NCBI GenBank assembly: GCA_030592355.1
Contig: JAUVJE010000006.1
Span: 1-26,961 of the forward strand
DNA from: Clostridia bacterium
Lineage (GTDB): Bacteria > Bacillota > Clostridia > DUPQ01
Reading direction: 5' to 3'
Length of the DNA stretch: 26,961 nucleotides
Shown: piece by piece, positions 15,280-22,941 of the stretch
How the letters are laid out: each line of letters begins with the position of its first letter
How positions within the stretch are numbered: position 1 is the stretch's first letter
The notes under the pieces: model-generated
Databases searched by the model: none
Told to the model about the DNA's origin: nothing
The model's input: only the letters and a program-made list of their open reading frames with translations
Program-made: the position numbers and the translations under genes

Positions 15280-17481
15280 ATGAAAAAACTATTATTAATT
15301 GATGGAAACAGCATCTTAAACAGAGCCTATTATGGAATGATGGGGCGTAATATGCTTTCAACAAAAGACGGTGTCTTCACAAATGCTGTTTTTGGTTTTT
15401 TAAATACCTATGAAAAGTTCTTTACAAACGAAAAGCCTACGCATGTTGCCGTGGCATTTGATATGAAACATCCGACTTTCAGGCATAAAATGTATGACGG
15501 CTACAAAGCCGGCAGAAGACCTATGCCCGAAGAGCTGGTTATGCAAATGCCGATTATCAAGGATGTTCTTGATTGCATGGGTATTGCCCGTATTGAGTTA
15601 AGGGGATACGAAGCTGATGATATTCTCGGAACATTATCTTTACAAGCCTCTCAAGAAGGAATCGAAGTTGTTATTCTGACAGGCGATAAAGATATGATGC
15701 AGCTTGCTGGCAAAAACTGTATGGTTCTTATTCCTACGACTTCAAAAGGCAATACTACGGTTCATGAATATTCGGAAACATCTATAAAAGAAGAATTTGG
15801 AATAAATCCTGTAGATTTCATTGAGGTTAAAGCATTGATGGGTGATAAATCTGACAACATTCCGGGTGTAACCGGCGTTGGACAGAAAACAGCTCTTACT
15901 TTGATAGTTCAATATGGTTCCCTAGAAGGTGTTTATGAAAATCTAGATTTGCTTAAATCGGAAAAGCAGCGGGAGAAACTCGAAAAAGATAAAGCGAATG
16001 CATTTCTAAGCAGGGAATTGGTACGTATTGACAGAAACGTTCCTCTTGATAATTTAATTGAAGAGATGGTAATTGGCAAAGCAGATGAAGAACGATTATA
16101 TAATCTTTTTAATAAACTTGAGTTTAATCATTTTATTAAAAAATATAAATTAAAAAGAACCGGCATGAAAAAAATCGAATTAAATAAACACATAATTAGT
16201 GATATTAGCTCAATTGTTCCGTTCCAAAAAATATATTCGTATACAAATTTTGATGAAAATGATAAGCCAAAAGAATTCGCTTATACCTCAGACGGACATA
16301 ATATATATATTTTAAAAGATATGAAACTAATATTGCCTTTGATGGGCTACGTAAAAGAGATAGGCGGTCATTTCCTGAAAAGATTATTTAAGTATTTATT
16401 GAAAAACAAAATAATTCCCCCGGCGGTTTCGGTTGATACTGCAGCCGGAGCATATATTTCAGATGCTTTGAAAGATTCTTATGAGTTAAATGAATTGTGT
16501 GATAAATATTTAGAAACAGAGTTTCCTGAAGAGGATGATGTTGCATGCAGGGCTTCAAAAATTTATTATCTGGCATATAAAATGAGGGAAATAATTAACG
16601 AAAACGGCGGGGGAAAACTCCTTGATGAAATTGAGCTTCCCTTAATTGAAGTTCTTGCATCTATGGAAAATGCAGGATTCAGGGCAGATGCGAAATTCCT
16701 CAAAGATTTTTCACTAAGGCTTGAAGGGGATATCATCAAGCTGGAAAAGGAAATACATGCTGAAGCGGAAGAAGAGTTTAATATTAACTCACCAAAGCAA
16801 TTGGCTGTAATTTTATTTGAAAAAATGAAAATTCCGGTATCGAAAAAAAACAAAACCGGTTTTTCTACCTCTGCGGATATATTAAAAAAACTTTCTGTCG
16901 AATTTCCCATAGCGAAAATGGTTATTGAATATAGAAAGTTATCAAAGCTTAAATCCACCTATGCTGACGGACTTGTAAAGGTTATAGCTGATGACGGAAG
17001 AATACATTCAAATTTTAAACAGACCGTTGCAGCAACCGGAAGGCTGAGCAGTACGGAACCTAATCTGCAGAATCTTCCAATTAGAACGGAACTTGGCAGG
17101 GAAATCAGAAAAGCCTTTATTCCTGAAAATGAAGAATTTCAGTTAACCAGCGCAGACTATTCCCAGATAGAGCTGAGGGTACTTGCGCATGTGTCGAACG
17201 ATGAGAGCATGAAAGATGCGTTCCTTAAAAACGAAGACATTCATACGCAGACAGCCGCAAAGGTATTTGGACTTGACGAAAGATTTGTCACAAAAGATAT
17301 GAGAAGAGCGGCTAAAGCGGTTAACTTCGGAATAATTTATGGAATTTCTGACTATGGACTGTCCGAGGATTTGGGGATACCAATCTTTACAGCAAGAAAA
17401 TACATTGAAGAATACCTTAATCAATACACAGATGTTAAAAAATATATGGATGAAATAGTTAAGTTCGCAAAGGATAAGTGA
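15280..17481 (+). CDS. polA: DNA polymerase I, N-terminal 733 residues, cut by an in-frame TGA
   Basis: Repair and Okazaki-fragment polymerase. The frame carries the 5' nuclease domain (about 1-290, with GDKDMMQL and GDKSDNIPGVTGVGQKTA). A short central region has no recognisable D-x-E proofreading site, as in Bacillus PolA. The polymerase domain has motif A DYSQIELRVLAH (Asp626) and the O-helix RRAAKAVNFGIIYG from 675. Codon 734, at 17479-17481, is TGA, and the same frame then continues as YVQTIFCRRRYIPEL and on to the true end at 17829. Relatives have Gly at this spot (GYV). As written the product stops before motif C and should lack polymerase activity but keep the 5' nuclease. A GGGG-containing site precedes the ATG. 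Confidence 0.93.
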   Translation: MKKLLLIDGNSILNRAYYGMMGRNMLSTKDGVFTNAVFGFLNTYEKFFTNEKPTHVAVAFDMKHPTFRHKMYDGYKAGRRPMPEELVMQMPIIKDVLDCMGIARIELRGYEADDILGTLSLQASQEGIEVVILTGDKDMMQLAGKNCMVLIPTTSKGNTTVHEYSETSIKEEFGINPVDFIEVKALMGDKSDNIPGVTGVGQKTALTLIVQYGSLEGVYENLDLLKSEKQREKLEKDKANAFLSRELVRIDRNVPLDNLIEEMVIGKADEERLYNLFNKLEFNHFIKKYKLKRTGMKKIELNKHIISDISSIVPFQKIYSYTNFDENDKPKEFAYTSDGHNIYILKDMKLILPLMGYVKEIGGHFLKRLFKYLLKNKIIPPAVSVDTAAGAYISDALKDSYELNELCDKYLETEFPEEDDVACRASKIYYLAYKMREIINENGGGKLLDEIELPLIEVLASMENAGFRADAKFLKDFSLRLEGDIIKLEKEIHAEAEEEFNINSPKQLAVILFEKMKIPVSKKNKTGFSTSADILKKLSVEFPIAKMVIEYRKLSKLKSTYADGLVKVIADDGRIHSNFKQTVAATGRLSSTEPNLQNLPIRTELGREIRKAFIPENEEFQLTSADYSQIELRVLAHVSNDESMKDAFLKNEDIHTQTAAKVFGLDERFVTKDMRRAAKAVNFGIIYGISDYGLSEDLGIPIFTARKYIEEYLNQYTDVKKYMDEIVKFAKDK
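17479..17481 (+). other. polA: In-frame TGA at a conserved glycine codon of polA
   Basis: The codon sits in ...GAT AAG TGA TAT GTT CAA..., with family-typical sequence in the same frame on both sides, so this is a substitution and not a frameshift. GGA to TGA is one base change. TGA ends yhcH and khpA in this window, so it is not generally read as an amino acid here. Confidence 0.9.
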
Positions 17482-17541
17482 TATGTTCAAACAATATTTT
17501 GCAGAAGAAGGTATATTCCGGAACTTGGGTCAAATAATTAT

Positions 17542-17829
17542 ATGCGGCGGGAATTTGGGAAAAGGGTTGCATTGAACGCTCCCATACAAGGTGCTGCTGC
17601 TGATATAATTAAGATAGCTATGATAGCAGTTTATAAGGAGCTGAAAAAACAAAAAATGAAATCACGGTTGATTCTTCAGGTACATGATGAGCTTATAATC
17701 GAAACCAGCTGTGATGAAGTTTCAGAAGTAGAGAAGATTCTTTTAAGATGTATGATGGGAGCGGCGGAATTGAGTGTTCCCCTGGAAATTGATTTGCATA
17801 CAGGCAGATCTCTTTATGAAACGAAATAG
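17542..17829 (+). CDS. polA: DNA polymerase I, C-terminal part after the in-frame TGA
   Basis: Downstream part of the same polA frame. ATG at 17542 is the first ATG after the TGA and gives 95 residues, but coding similarity begins immediately after the TGA at 17482. It contains LNAPIQGAAADIIK and motif C QVHDELI with the catalytic Asp (residue 803 of the whole frame), then the usual C-terminal LYETK ending in TAG. The ATG has only a weak GGG upstream, so independent translation is unlikely to be efficient. Without the palm and fingers encoded upstream this piece cannot be a polymerase on its own. Best read as the tail of one interrupted gene. Confidence 0.85.
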   Translation: MRREFGKRVALNAPIQGAAADIIKIAMIAVYKELKKQKMKSRLILQVHDELIIETSCDEVSEVEKILLRCMMGAAELSVPLEIDLHTGRSLYETK

Positions 17830-17838
17830 GAGAAATCT

Positions 17839-18393
17839 TTGATTATTGGAATTACAGGAGGAATAGCGACCGGCAAGAGCACGGTTGCGGATATATTGGA
17901 AAGAAGGGGATTTTTCAGAGTAGATGCTGATAAAATCTATAATGATTTACTTAATAATTCATACAGTATGATAGCTGAGCTAGAAAAAAGGTTTCAAAGC
18001 CATGATAAAAGTGTAATAATGCATAAAATCGAAACTGAAAAAAGTGCCTTGAAAGACTTAAATACCATAACGCATAAGTATGTAGTTGAAAAAATTGATG
18101 GTTTTGTAAAAAGTAATATTGGTAAAAATATAGTTATAGAGGCTCCGGTTCCTGTTAAAAGGGGATTTCTTGATATAGTTGAATTTATAATTGTGACGAA
18201 TTGCAGTCGGAAAACGCAAATAGAGAGAATTTTAGAAAGAAAAGGTATTATTAAAGAAAAGGCAGATATTATGATGGAATTTCAACTAACTGCCGTTCAA
18301 TACGCAGAGCTTGGGGATTATATTATTAATACAGACGGGATGAGTTCCGCTGATCTTAAAAAAGTCATTGATTTAATACATCCATTATTTTAG
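17839..18393 (+). CDS. coaE: Dephospho-CoA kinase
   Basis: Last step of coenzyme A synthesis, phosphorylating dephospho-CoA at the ribose 3' hydroxyl. The start is TTG at 17839, with AGGAGA five bases upstream overlapping the polA stop. The 184 residues are slightly short for the family. GITGGIATGKST (4-15) is the P-loop, VDADKIYNDLL (about 31-41) matches the substrate-binding D-A-D segment, and the lid and Arg-rich part appears as QIERILERKG. The middle is divergent, with IEAPVPVKRG where most CoaE proteins have a PLLFE motif. polA-coaE is a common Firmicute order. No terminator is visible downstream. Confidence 0.85.
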   Translation: MIIGITGGIATGKSTVADILERRGFFRVDADKIYNDLLNNSYSMIAELEKRFQSHDKSVIMHKIETEKSALKDLNTITHKYVVEKIDGFVKSNIGKNIVIEAPVPVKRGFLDIVEFIIVTNCSRKTQIERILERKGIIKEKADIMMEFQLTAVQYAELGDYIINTDGMSSADLKKVIDLIHPLF

Positions 18394-18466
18394 ACATTAT
18401 TTAAGCAGATGGATATAATTTTCTTACGGGCTAGATGCATATATAGTGCCTTATTCTTCCCTAATC

Positions 18467-18495
18467 TTGAATCATTAATGCAAAGGTGTTAAAAT
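18467..18495 (+). promoter_or_regulatory. Promoter for the LysM membrane-protein gene (TTGAAT-17-TAAAAT)
   Basis: TTGAAT at 18467-18472 and TAAAAT at 18490-18495 are 17 bases apart. The leader of about 30 bases ends in GAGGAGG (18515-18521), eight bases before the ATG. The 136-base gap after coaE shows nothing else. Confidence 0.55.
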
Positions 18496-18529
18496 AAAAA
18501 CGATATTTACAAAAGAGGAGGTTGGTCAA

Positions 18530-20050
18530 ATGCAAAGTGCCAGAATAAGTGTTACTGCAGTTGCCAGCGATAAGATAAAGCATCAAAAACTTAATTTTTA
18601 TATCAATGGGAAAATAAGCAATTTCAATAGGATTGAAAATGTTCAGTTTTCGCGTACGGACGAGGGCGAAGATTTTATTTGTTCTTTAAGTGAAAATATG
18701 GAATGCCTTATTGAACAAAGCCAAACTATCGTATCCGTAGAAAAGGAGCTTAAACGTTATCAAAAAAAGATGGCTGGTTTCAGTACGGAAGACAAAAAAA
18801 ACGGTTTTGTTAATTGTATAAAAGGGACATATGATTTTATTTATGGTGTTTCCGGAGAAAATGAAATTGAATTTGCCAAAGATAAACTTTTTACAGGCTT
18901 TTTACTGACGGATGGGACAATTAAAGTAGTTTCTACCAATTTTAATTCTTTTTATAGAATAAGAAATGGGAAAGTAGATAATTTCTTTGAAAAAATAGAG
19001 AAACCCGCTTATGCGGTTGACAAACCAAAGGAAGAAGATTATTCTCCTTCAAAAGGTGTAATAAAGGAGTTTGATACTGACGACCTTTCTGAAGGCGATA
19101 TCTTTATATTTGCAACAACAAATGCAAATACACGTATCGATGAAGACATTATCGGTGAATTTTACAAAGATGGGGATGACTCGGAAGAAATCGCATGGAA
19201 GATTGTTAATGAAGCAGCTAAGCATTCAATTAATGATAACTACATTGTTCTTTCAATTTCTATTGATGCTTTTTCTGAACATAGTTTTCTTGAGACAGTA
19301 ATACCTGTTGCCGTTGACAAAGAAGCTTTGAACGAAAAGGAAAAAATTGTAGATTCTTCCGGCGAAGAATTAGCAATTGAAACCGAAGGTGAAAAAAAGC
19401 AGGGAATATTTACAGCTGCTGCCTCAATTTTTAAATCCGGTAAAAAAAATACTGAAAAATCTATTGACACTGGAGATGATTTAAATAAAACTTCATTAGT
19501 AGAAGATTTAAACGAAGATAATGCGGCAGAAAATCCTGAAGAATCTGAAACCAAAGAAAAACATATTGAAATGTCGTTCCCCAGAAATAGCAGAGAATAT
19601 AAAAAATTAAATGTAAAGAGGCCTAGATTTATGAAAAGAAGAATGAATATTTACTTAAAGAGATTTGTAAGCATTATAATAGTTCTTTTACTTATGGTAG
19701 GAATAGTATGGGGAATGTACAATCTTTTGAAACTGATTTTTACTGATAAGGATGAGATTTTGGAATATAGTCCGTCACCAACTACGTCTGCAACACCGAC
19801 GCCGACTCCTACACCAACTCCGACCCCAACTCCTACACCGACTCCGGTAGAATCCGAAACACCTGACGAGGCTTATATAGAATATACAGTACAACCCGGT
19901 GATACGCTTTCTAAAATCAGTGCAACTTTCTATAATGGAGAAAACCATGTTGATGAAATCGTAGCCTATAATGAGAATATTACCAATGCCAACGCAATTA
20001 ACGTGGGGCAGGTGATTAAACTCCCGATTCTTTATAGCGAAGAACCGTAA
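18530..20050 (+). CDS. Membrane protein with degenerate PP2C-like cytoplasmic domain and external LysM
   Basis: A 506-residue protein with three parts. The first 245 residues read like a PP2C phosphatase fold: FTGFLLTDGTIKVV with YRIRNG (about 121-148) resembles the strand pair ending in GDSR.Y, then EGDIFIFATT (about 187-196), and DNYIVLSISI (about 235-244) matches the closing DN.TVVVV strand. The metal-binding DGMGG and GD residues are absent, so catalysis is not expected. An acidic linker follows, then one transmembrane helix at 378-404. A Pro-Thr repeat (about 414-440) leads to a LysM domain (about 450-500, YTVQPGDTLSKIS, INVGQVIKLP) that would bind peptidoglycan outside the cell. There is no signal peptide, so the N-terminus is inside. 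It looks like a wall-sensing or scaffold protein; the PP2C reading is my inference from pattern. Confidence 0.75.
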   Translation: MQSARISVTAVASDKIKHQKLNFYINGKISNFNRIENVQFSRTDEGEDFICSLSENMECLIEQSQTIVSVEKELKRYQKKMAGFSTEDKKNGFVNCIKGTYDFIYGVSGENEIEFAKDKLFTGFLLTDGTIKVVSTNFNSFYRIRNGKVDNFFEKIEKPAYAVDKPKEEDYSPSKGVIKEFDTDDLSEGDIFIFATTNANTRIDEDIIGEFYKDGDDSEEIAWKIVNEAAKHSINDNYIVLSISIDAFSEHSFLETVIPVAVDKEALNEKEKIVDSSGEELAIETEGEKKQGIFTAAASIFKSGKKNTEKSIDTGDDLNKTSLVEDLNEDNAAENPEESETKEKHIEMSFPRNSREYKKLNVKRPRFMKRRMNIYLKRFVSIIIVLLLMVGIVWGMYNLLKLIFTDKDEILEYSPSPTTSATPTPTPTPTPTPTPTPTPVESETPDEAYIEYTVQPGDTLSKISATFYNGENHVDEIVAYNENITNANAINVGQVIKLPILYSEEP

Positions 20051-20084
20051 GAATAAATCAACATCTGCTTTTTAATTAAAAGAG

Positions 20085-20117
20085 GAGCATCCAATCAATA
20101 TGGATGCTCTGTTTTTT
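20085..20117 (+). terminator. Rho-independent terminator after the LysM gene
   Basis: GAGCATCC (20085-20092) and GGATGCTC (20102-20109) form a perfect 8-bp stem with a 9-base loop, followed by TGTTTTTT. This separates the LysM gene from the ffh operon. It is the only convincing intrinsic terminator in the window. Confidence 0.88.
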
Positions 20118-20131
20118 GACTAACCGAACCA

Positions 20132-20158
20132 AGTCAGATCGGCTGATTTTCTCTGACT
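20132..20158. repeat. Small inverted repeat between terminator and ffh promoter
   Basis: AGTCAGA (20132-20138) pairs with TCTGACT (20152-20158) around a 13-base loop. No T-run follows, and its role is unknown. It lies in the longest gene-free stretch of the window (20051-20251). Confidence 0.35.
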
Positions 20159-20191
20159 GACCCGGTGAACTAATCGAAATATGAAATAGGG

Positions 20192-20220
20192 TTGACGATA
20201 ATATTTTATTAATATATACT
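20192..20220 (+). promoter_or_regulatory. Promoter of the ylxM-ffh operon (TTGACG-17-TATACT)
   Basis: TTGACG at 20192-20197 and TATACT at 20215-20220 are 17 bases apart, a strong housekeeping promoter. The leader of about 25 bases carries AGGAG five bases before the ylxM ATG. No further terminator is seen until after glyA, so this promoter may drive the whole run. Confidence 0.75.
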
Positions 20221-20251
20221 ATGACAAGTAAAAATACTTTACAGGAGTTTT

Positions 20252-20572
20252 ATGCAGAATATAGTCAGGACAGGTTTATTATTTGATTTTTATGAGAAGC
20301 TGCTTACGGAGAAACAGAGAACCGTACTGGGCTTCTATTTGAATGATGATTACTCACTTGCTGAAATCTCCGAGAAAATTAAAATAAGCCGACAGGCGGT
20401 ACATGATTTAATAAAAAGGACAACGCTAAAGCTCGAAGATTTTGAAAAAAAACTCAGTCTTTGCGAAAAAATGAATCAGAATAGGATTTTACACAAGGAA
20501 ATAATCAGTTCGCTGAAAAGCAGCGATTTAGATTCGGTTGAAAAAAAACTAGAACAAATATTAGAAGGTTAA
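20252..20572 (+). CDS. ylxM: YlxM-family putative DNA-binding protein (UPF0122)
   Basis: A 106-residue helix-turn-helix protein that almost always precedes ffh in Firmicutes and is thought to modulate the signal recognition particle pathway. The helix-turn-helix resembles sigma region 4: LTEKQRTVLGFYL followed by SLAEISEKIKISRQAVHDLIKR (about residues 18-55). The C-terminal half is a charged helix, ending in a likely coiled coil (SVEKKLEQILEG). The stop codon is separated from the ffh ATG by one base. Family assignment is strong from both sequence and position; its exact molecular role remains poorly defined in the family. Confidence 0.92.
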   Translation: MQNIVRTGLLFDFYEKLLTEKQRTVLGFYLNDDYSLAEISEKIKISRQAVHDLIKRTTLKLEDFEKKLSLCEKMNQNRILHKEIISSLKSSDLDSVEKKLEQILEG

Positions 20573-20573
20573 A

Positions 20574-21905
20574 ATGGCATTATTTGAAGGCTTGTCTTCA
20601 AAGCTTGAAAACATAATAAAGAAAATCAGAGGTAAAGGGCGCATAAGCGAGACAGATGTTAAACAAATTTCGCGGGAAATAAAAATGGCGCTTCTTGAAG
20701 CTGATGTCAACTACAAAGTTGTCAAGGAATTTGTGAAAACAGTTTCAGAAAAAGCCATGGGTTCGGAAGTGCTTGAAAGTCTTACGCCGGGGCAACAGGT
20801 CGTTAAAATTGTTAATGATGAAATGGTTAGGCTTCTCGGTGGTAAGTTTGAAGAACTGAAGTTAAATCCTAAATCTACGACTGTTTACCTTTTATGCGGA
20901 CTCCAGGGGACAGGTAAGACGACTACTTGCGGAAAGCTAGCAAACTTACTCAGGGAAAATGGTAAAAAAGTCATGATGGCTGCTTGCGATGTCTACAGAC
21001 CTGCAGCTATTGAACAGTTAAAAATAATAGGACGGCAGCTTGAAATACCCGTATATAGCGAAGATTCTAAAAAAGCTGTTCAAATCGCAGTCAATGCAAT
21101 TGACGTTGCGTTAAAAGATAACTTCGACATATTATTAATAGATACAGCCGGAAGACTGCATATAGATGATGATATGATGGCTGAACTGATAAATATCAAA
21201 AAAACTATAAAACCTGACGAAATATTATTGGTTGTTGACGCTATGACCGGACAGGATGCAGTTAACTCTGCGCAGGCATTTAACGAAAGTATGAGCATCA
21301 CAGGTATTATTCTTACTAAGCTTGACGGAGACACAAGAGGCGGCGCAGCTCTTTCAGTTAAAAGTGTAATTGGTAAATCAATTAAATATGCCTGTACAGG
21401 TGAAAAAATGAATGACATAGAGATTTTTCACCCTGAAAGAATGGCATCAAGAATTCTTGGTATGGGCGATGTTCTTTCACTGATAGAAAAAGCACAGGAA
21501 AATATTGATTTTAAAAAAGCTAGGGAAATGGAAAAAAGACTTATGACATCTGGTTTTACTTTGGATGATTTTCTTGACCAGATGGAGCAAGTTAAAAATA
21601 TGGGGTCTCTTGAAAATATATTGGGTATGATGCCGGGCGTCAATTCAGCACAGCTAAGGGGTTTGAAAATTGATGAAAAACAGATTGAACGTACAAAAGC
21701 AATAATTCAGTCTATGACAACTAAGGAAAGACGTTTACCCAAAATACTGGATGCCAGCCGAAGGAAGAGAATAGCCCTCGGGAGCGGCAATTCAATACAA
21801 AGTGTAAATAAGCTGCTTAATGATTTTAATAATATGAAAAAAATGTTTAAAAGTATGAAGGGACGAAAAGGAAAGTCTTTAAAGGGAATAAGTTTTCCCT
21901 TTTAA
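20574..21905 (+). CDS. ffh: Signal recognition particle GTPase Ffh (SRP54)
   Basis: Protein subunit of the signal recognition particle, which delivers nascent membrane and secreted proteins to FtsY. The 443 residues carry the N domain (1-90), the G domain with P-loop GLQGTGKTTT (109-118), DTAGR (190-194) and TKLDGDTRGG (about 249), and the methionine-rich M domain (about 300-443), which binds the SRP RNA and signal peptides and ends in a Lys-rich tail. The SRP RNA gene is not in this window as far as I can see. Downstream rpsP follows 30 bases later with a clear GAAGGAG site. Confidence 0.98.
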   Translation: MALFEGLSSKLENIIKKIRGKGRISETDVKQISREIKMALLEADVNYKVVKEFVKTVSEKAMGSEVLESLTPGQQVVKIVNDEMVRLLGGKFEELKLNPKSTTVYLLCGLQGTGKTTTCGKLANLLRENGKKVMMAACDVYRPAAIEQLKIIGRQLEIPVYSEDSKKAVQIAVNAIDVALKDNFDILLIDTAGRLHIDDDMMAELINIKKTIKPDEILLVVDAMTGQDAVNSAQAFNESMSITGIILTKLDGDTRGGAALSVKSVIGKSIKYACTGEKMNDIEIFHPERMASRILGMGDVLSLIEKAQENIDFKKAREMEKRLMTSGFTLDDFLDQMEQVKNMGSLENILGMMPGVNSAQLRGLKIDEKQIERTKAIIQSMTTKERRLPKILDASRRKRIALGSGNSIQSVNKLLNDFNNMKKMFKSMKGRKGKSLKGISFPF

Positions 21906-21935
21906 ATAAGAAACTTATTAGAAGGAGCAACAGAA

Positions 21936-22178
21936 ATGGTAAAAATCAGATTGAAGAGAATTGGTGCAAAGAAAGCACCTTTCTACAGAGTGGTGGTAGC
22001 GGATTCAAGATCACCCAGAGATGGTAAATTTATTGAAGAAATCGGGACCTATGATCCTATGGCTGACCCAAGTATATTCAAAATCGACGGAGAAAAAGTA
22101 AAAGCTTGGGTTGCAAAAGGTGCACAGATTACCGATACGGTTAAGGCGCTGCTTAAGAAAAACAGCATCCTTGAGTAG
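21936..22178 (+). CDS. rpsP: 30S ribosomal protein S16
   Basis: Small-subunit protein needed for 30S assembly. At 80 residues it has the normal length, with the standard N-terminus VKIRLKRIGAKKAPFYRVVV, the ADSRSPRDG loop and EEIGTYDP. AGAAGGAG lies about nine bases before the ATG. A short hairpin (AATAAG/CTTATT at 21905-21919) in the gap from ffh may mark an mRNA processing point. khpA follows after 8 bases. Confidence 0.98.
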   Translation: MVKIRLKRIGAKKAPFYRVVVADSRSPRDGKFIEEIGTYDPMADPSIFKIDGEKVKAWVAKGAQITDTVKALLKKNSILE

Positions 22179-22186
22179 GAGGAAAT

Positions 22187-22417
22187 ATGAAAGAACTACT
22201 TGAAATGATTGCCAAAGCTCTCGTCGATAATCCAGATGAAGTAAGAGTGACGGTTGTAGAAGAAGAATACAACACAATACTCGAACTTAGGGTAGCCGAA
22301 GAAGACATGGGCAGAATCATTGGAAAAAGAGGAAGAATAGCAAAATCCATAAGAACCTTAATTAAATCATACGCAATAAAGCAAAAAAAGCGGGTTTTAG
22401 TGGAAATCATTGGTTGA
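22187..22417 (+). CDS. khpA: KH-domain RNA-binding protein KhpA (YlqC)
   Basis: A 76-residue single-KH protein that pairs with KhpB/EloR in Firmicutes and influences cell elongation and RNA metabolism. The KH signature is GRIIGKRGRIAKSIRTLI (about residues 43-60), with the GxxG loop as GKRG. AGGAGG precedes the ATG, overlapping the end of rpsP. The gene ends in TGA exactly where the family ends (VLVEIIG), confirming that TGA is a stop codon here. It lies in the conserved rpsP-khpA-rimM-trmD order. Confidence 0.96.
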   Translation: MKELLEMIAKALVDNPDEVRVTVVEEEYNTILELRVAEEDMGRIIGKRGRIAKSIRTLIKSYAIKQKKRVLVEIIG

Positions 22418-22434
22418 ATATTGATTGATATGCC

Positions 22435-22941
22435 ATGAAGGAATATTTTGACATTGGAATAGTTGCAGGAGTTCAGGGAATACAAGGGGAGATAAAAGTC
22501 TACCCTTATTCCCATGATCCCGCAAATCTTACCAAACAACCTTTCTTTCTTATTGGCGATAAAAAAATGGCTGTTAGAAGCGCAAGGCTCCAGGGAAAAT
22601 TTATCATTATTGATTTTGAAAAGATTACAAGCAGAAATGAAGCTGAAAGACTAAAAGGCGCTGTATTACAAATACCACGGTCATCAGCAACCCCGCTTGC
22701 CAATAGACAATACTACATGGAAGATATCATTGGATGCAGTGTTTATGAGAAGGACATTTTTCTTGGCGTTGTATGTGACATTATAGAAACGGGTTCAAAT
22801 GATGTTTATGCTATAGAGACAGAAAACAATCATGAGATTTTGATACCTGCGATAAAAAGTGTCATTATCAGCATTGATACGATAGAAAAAAAGATTGAAG
22901 TTATTCTTCCGGAGGGGTTGGTTGACAATGAATACTTTTAA
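22435..22941 (+). CDS. rimM: 16S rRNA processing protein RimM
   Basis: Assists 30S head assembly by binding S19. The 168 residues hold the N-terminal beta barrel with IVAGVQGIQGEIKVYPYS (about residues 8-25) and the C-terminal PRC-barrel domain from YYMEDIIG (about 99) through ILIPAIKSVI. The ATG at 22435 has no clear Shine-Dalgarno site, and 17 bases separate it from khpA, so it may rely on coupling. Its 3' end overlaps trmD by about 14 bases. Confidence 0.94.
   Translation: MKEYFDIGIVAGVQGIQGEIKVYPYSHDPANLTKQPFFLIGDKKMAVRSARLQGKFIIIDFEKITSRNEAERLKGAVLQIPRSSATPLANRQYYMEDIIGCSVYEKDIFLGVVCDIIETGSNDVYAIETENNHEILIPAIKSVIISIDTIEKKIEVILPEGLVDNEYF

Noticed and set aside
17479..17481. Genome-wide reassignment of TGA to glycine
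   Set aside because: yhcH and khpA end at TGA at the family's normal C-terminus, and no other conserved gene in the window has an internal TGA.
17479..17540. Selenocysteine insertion in PolA
   Set aside because: The family residue is Gly, not Cys, and the sequence after the TGA forms only a 5-bp AT stem, unlike a bacterial SECIS.
19790..19850. Tandem DNA repeat of ACNCCN units
   Set aside because: It encodes the Pro-Thr stalk of the LysM protein, with codon variation typical of a coding linker and not of a minisatellite.
20118..20191. Possible SRP RNA (4.5S) gene upstream of ffh
   Set aside because: The conserved GGAAGCAGC-type tetraloop region of SRP RNA is not present; only a 7-bp inverted repeat is seen.
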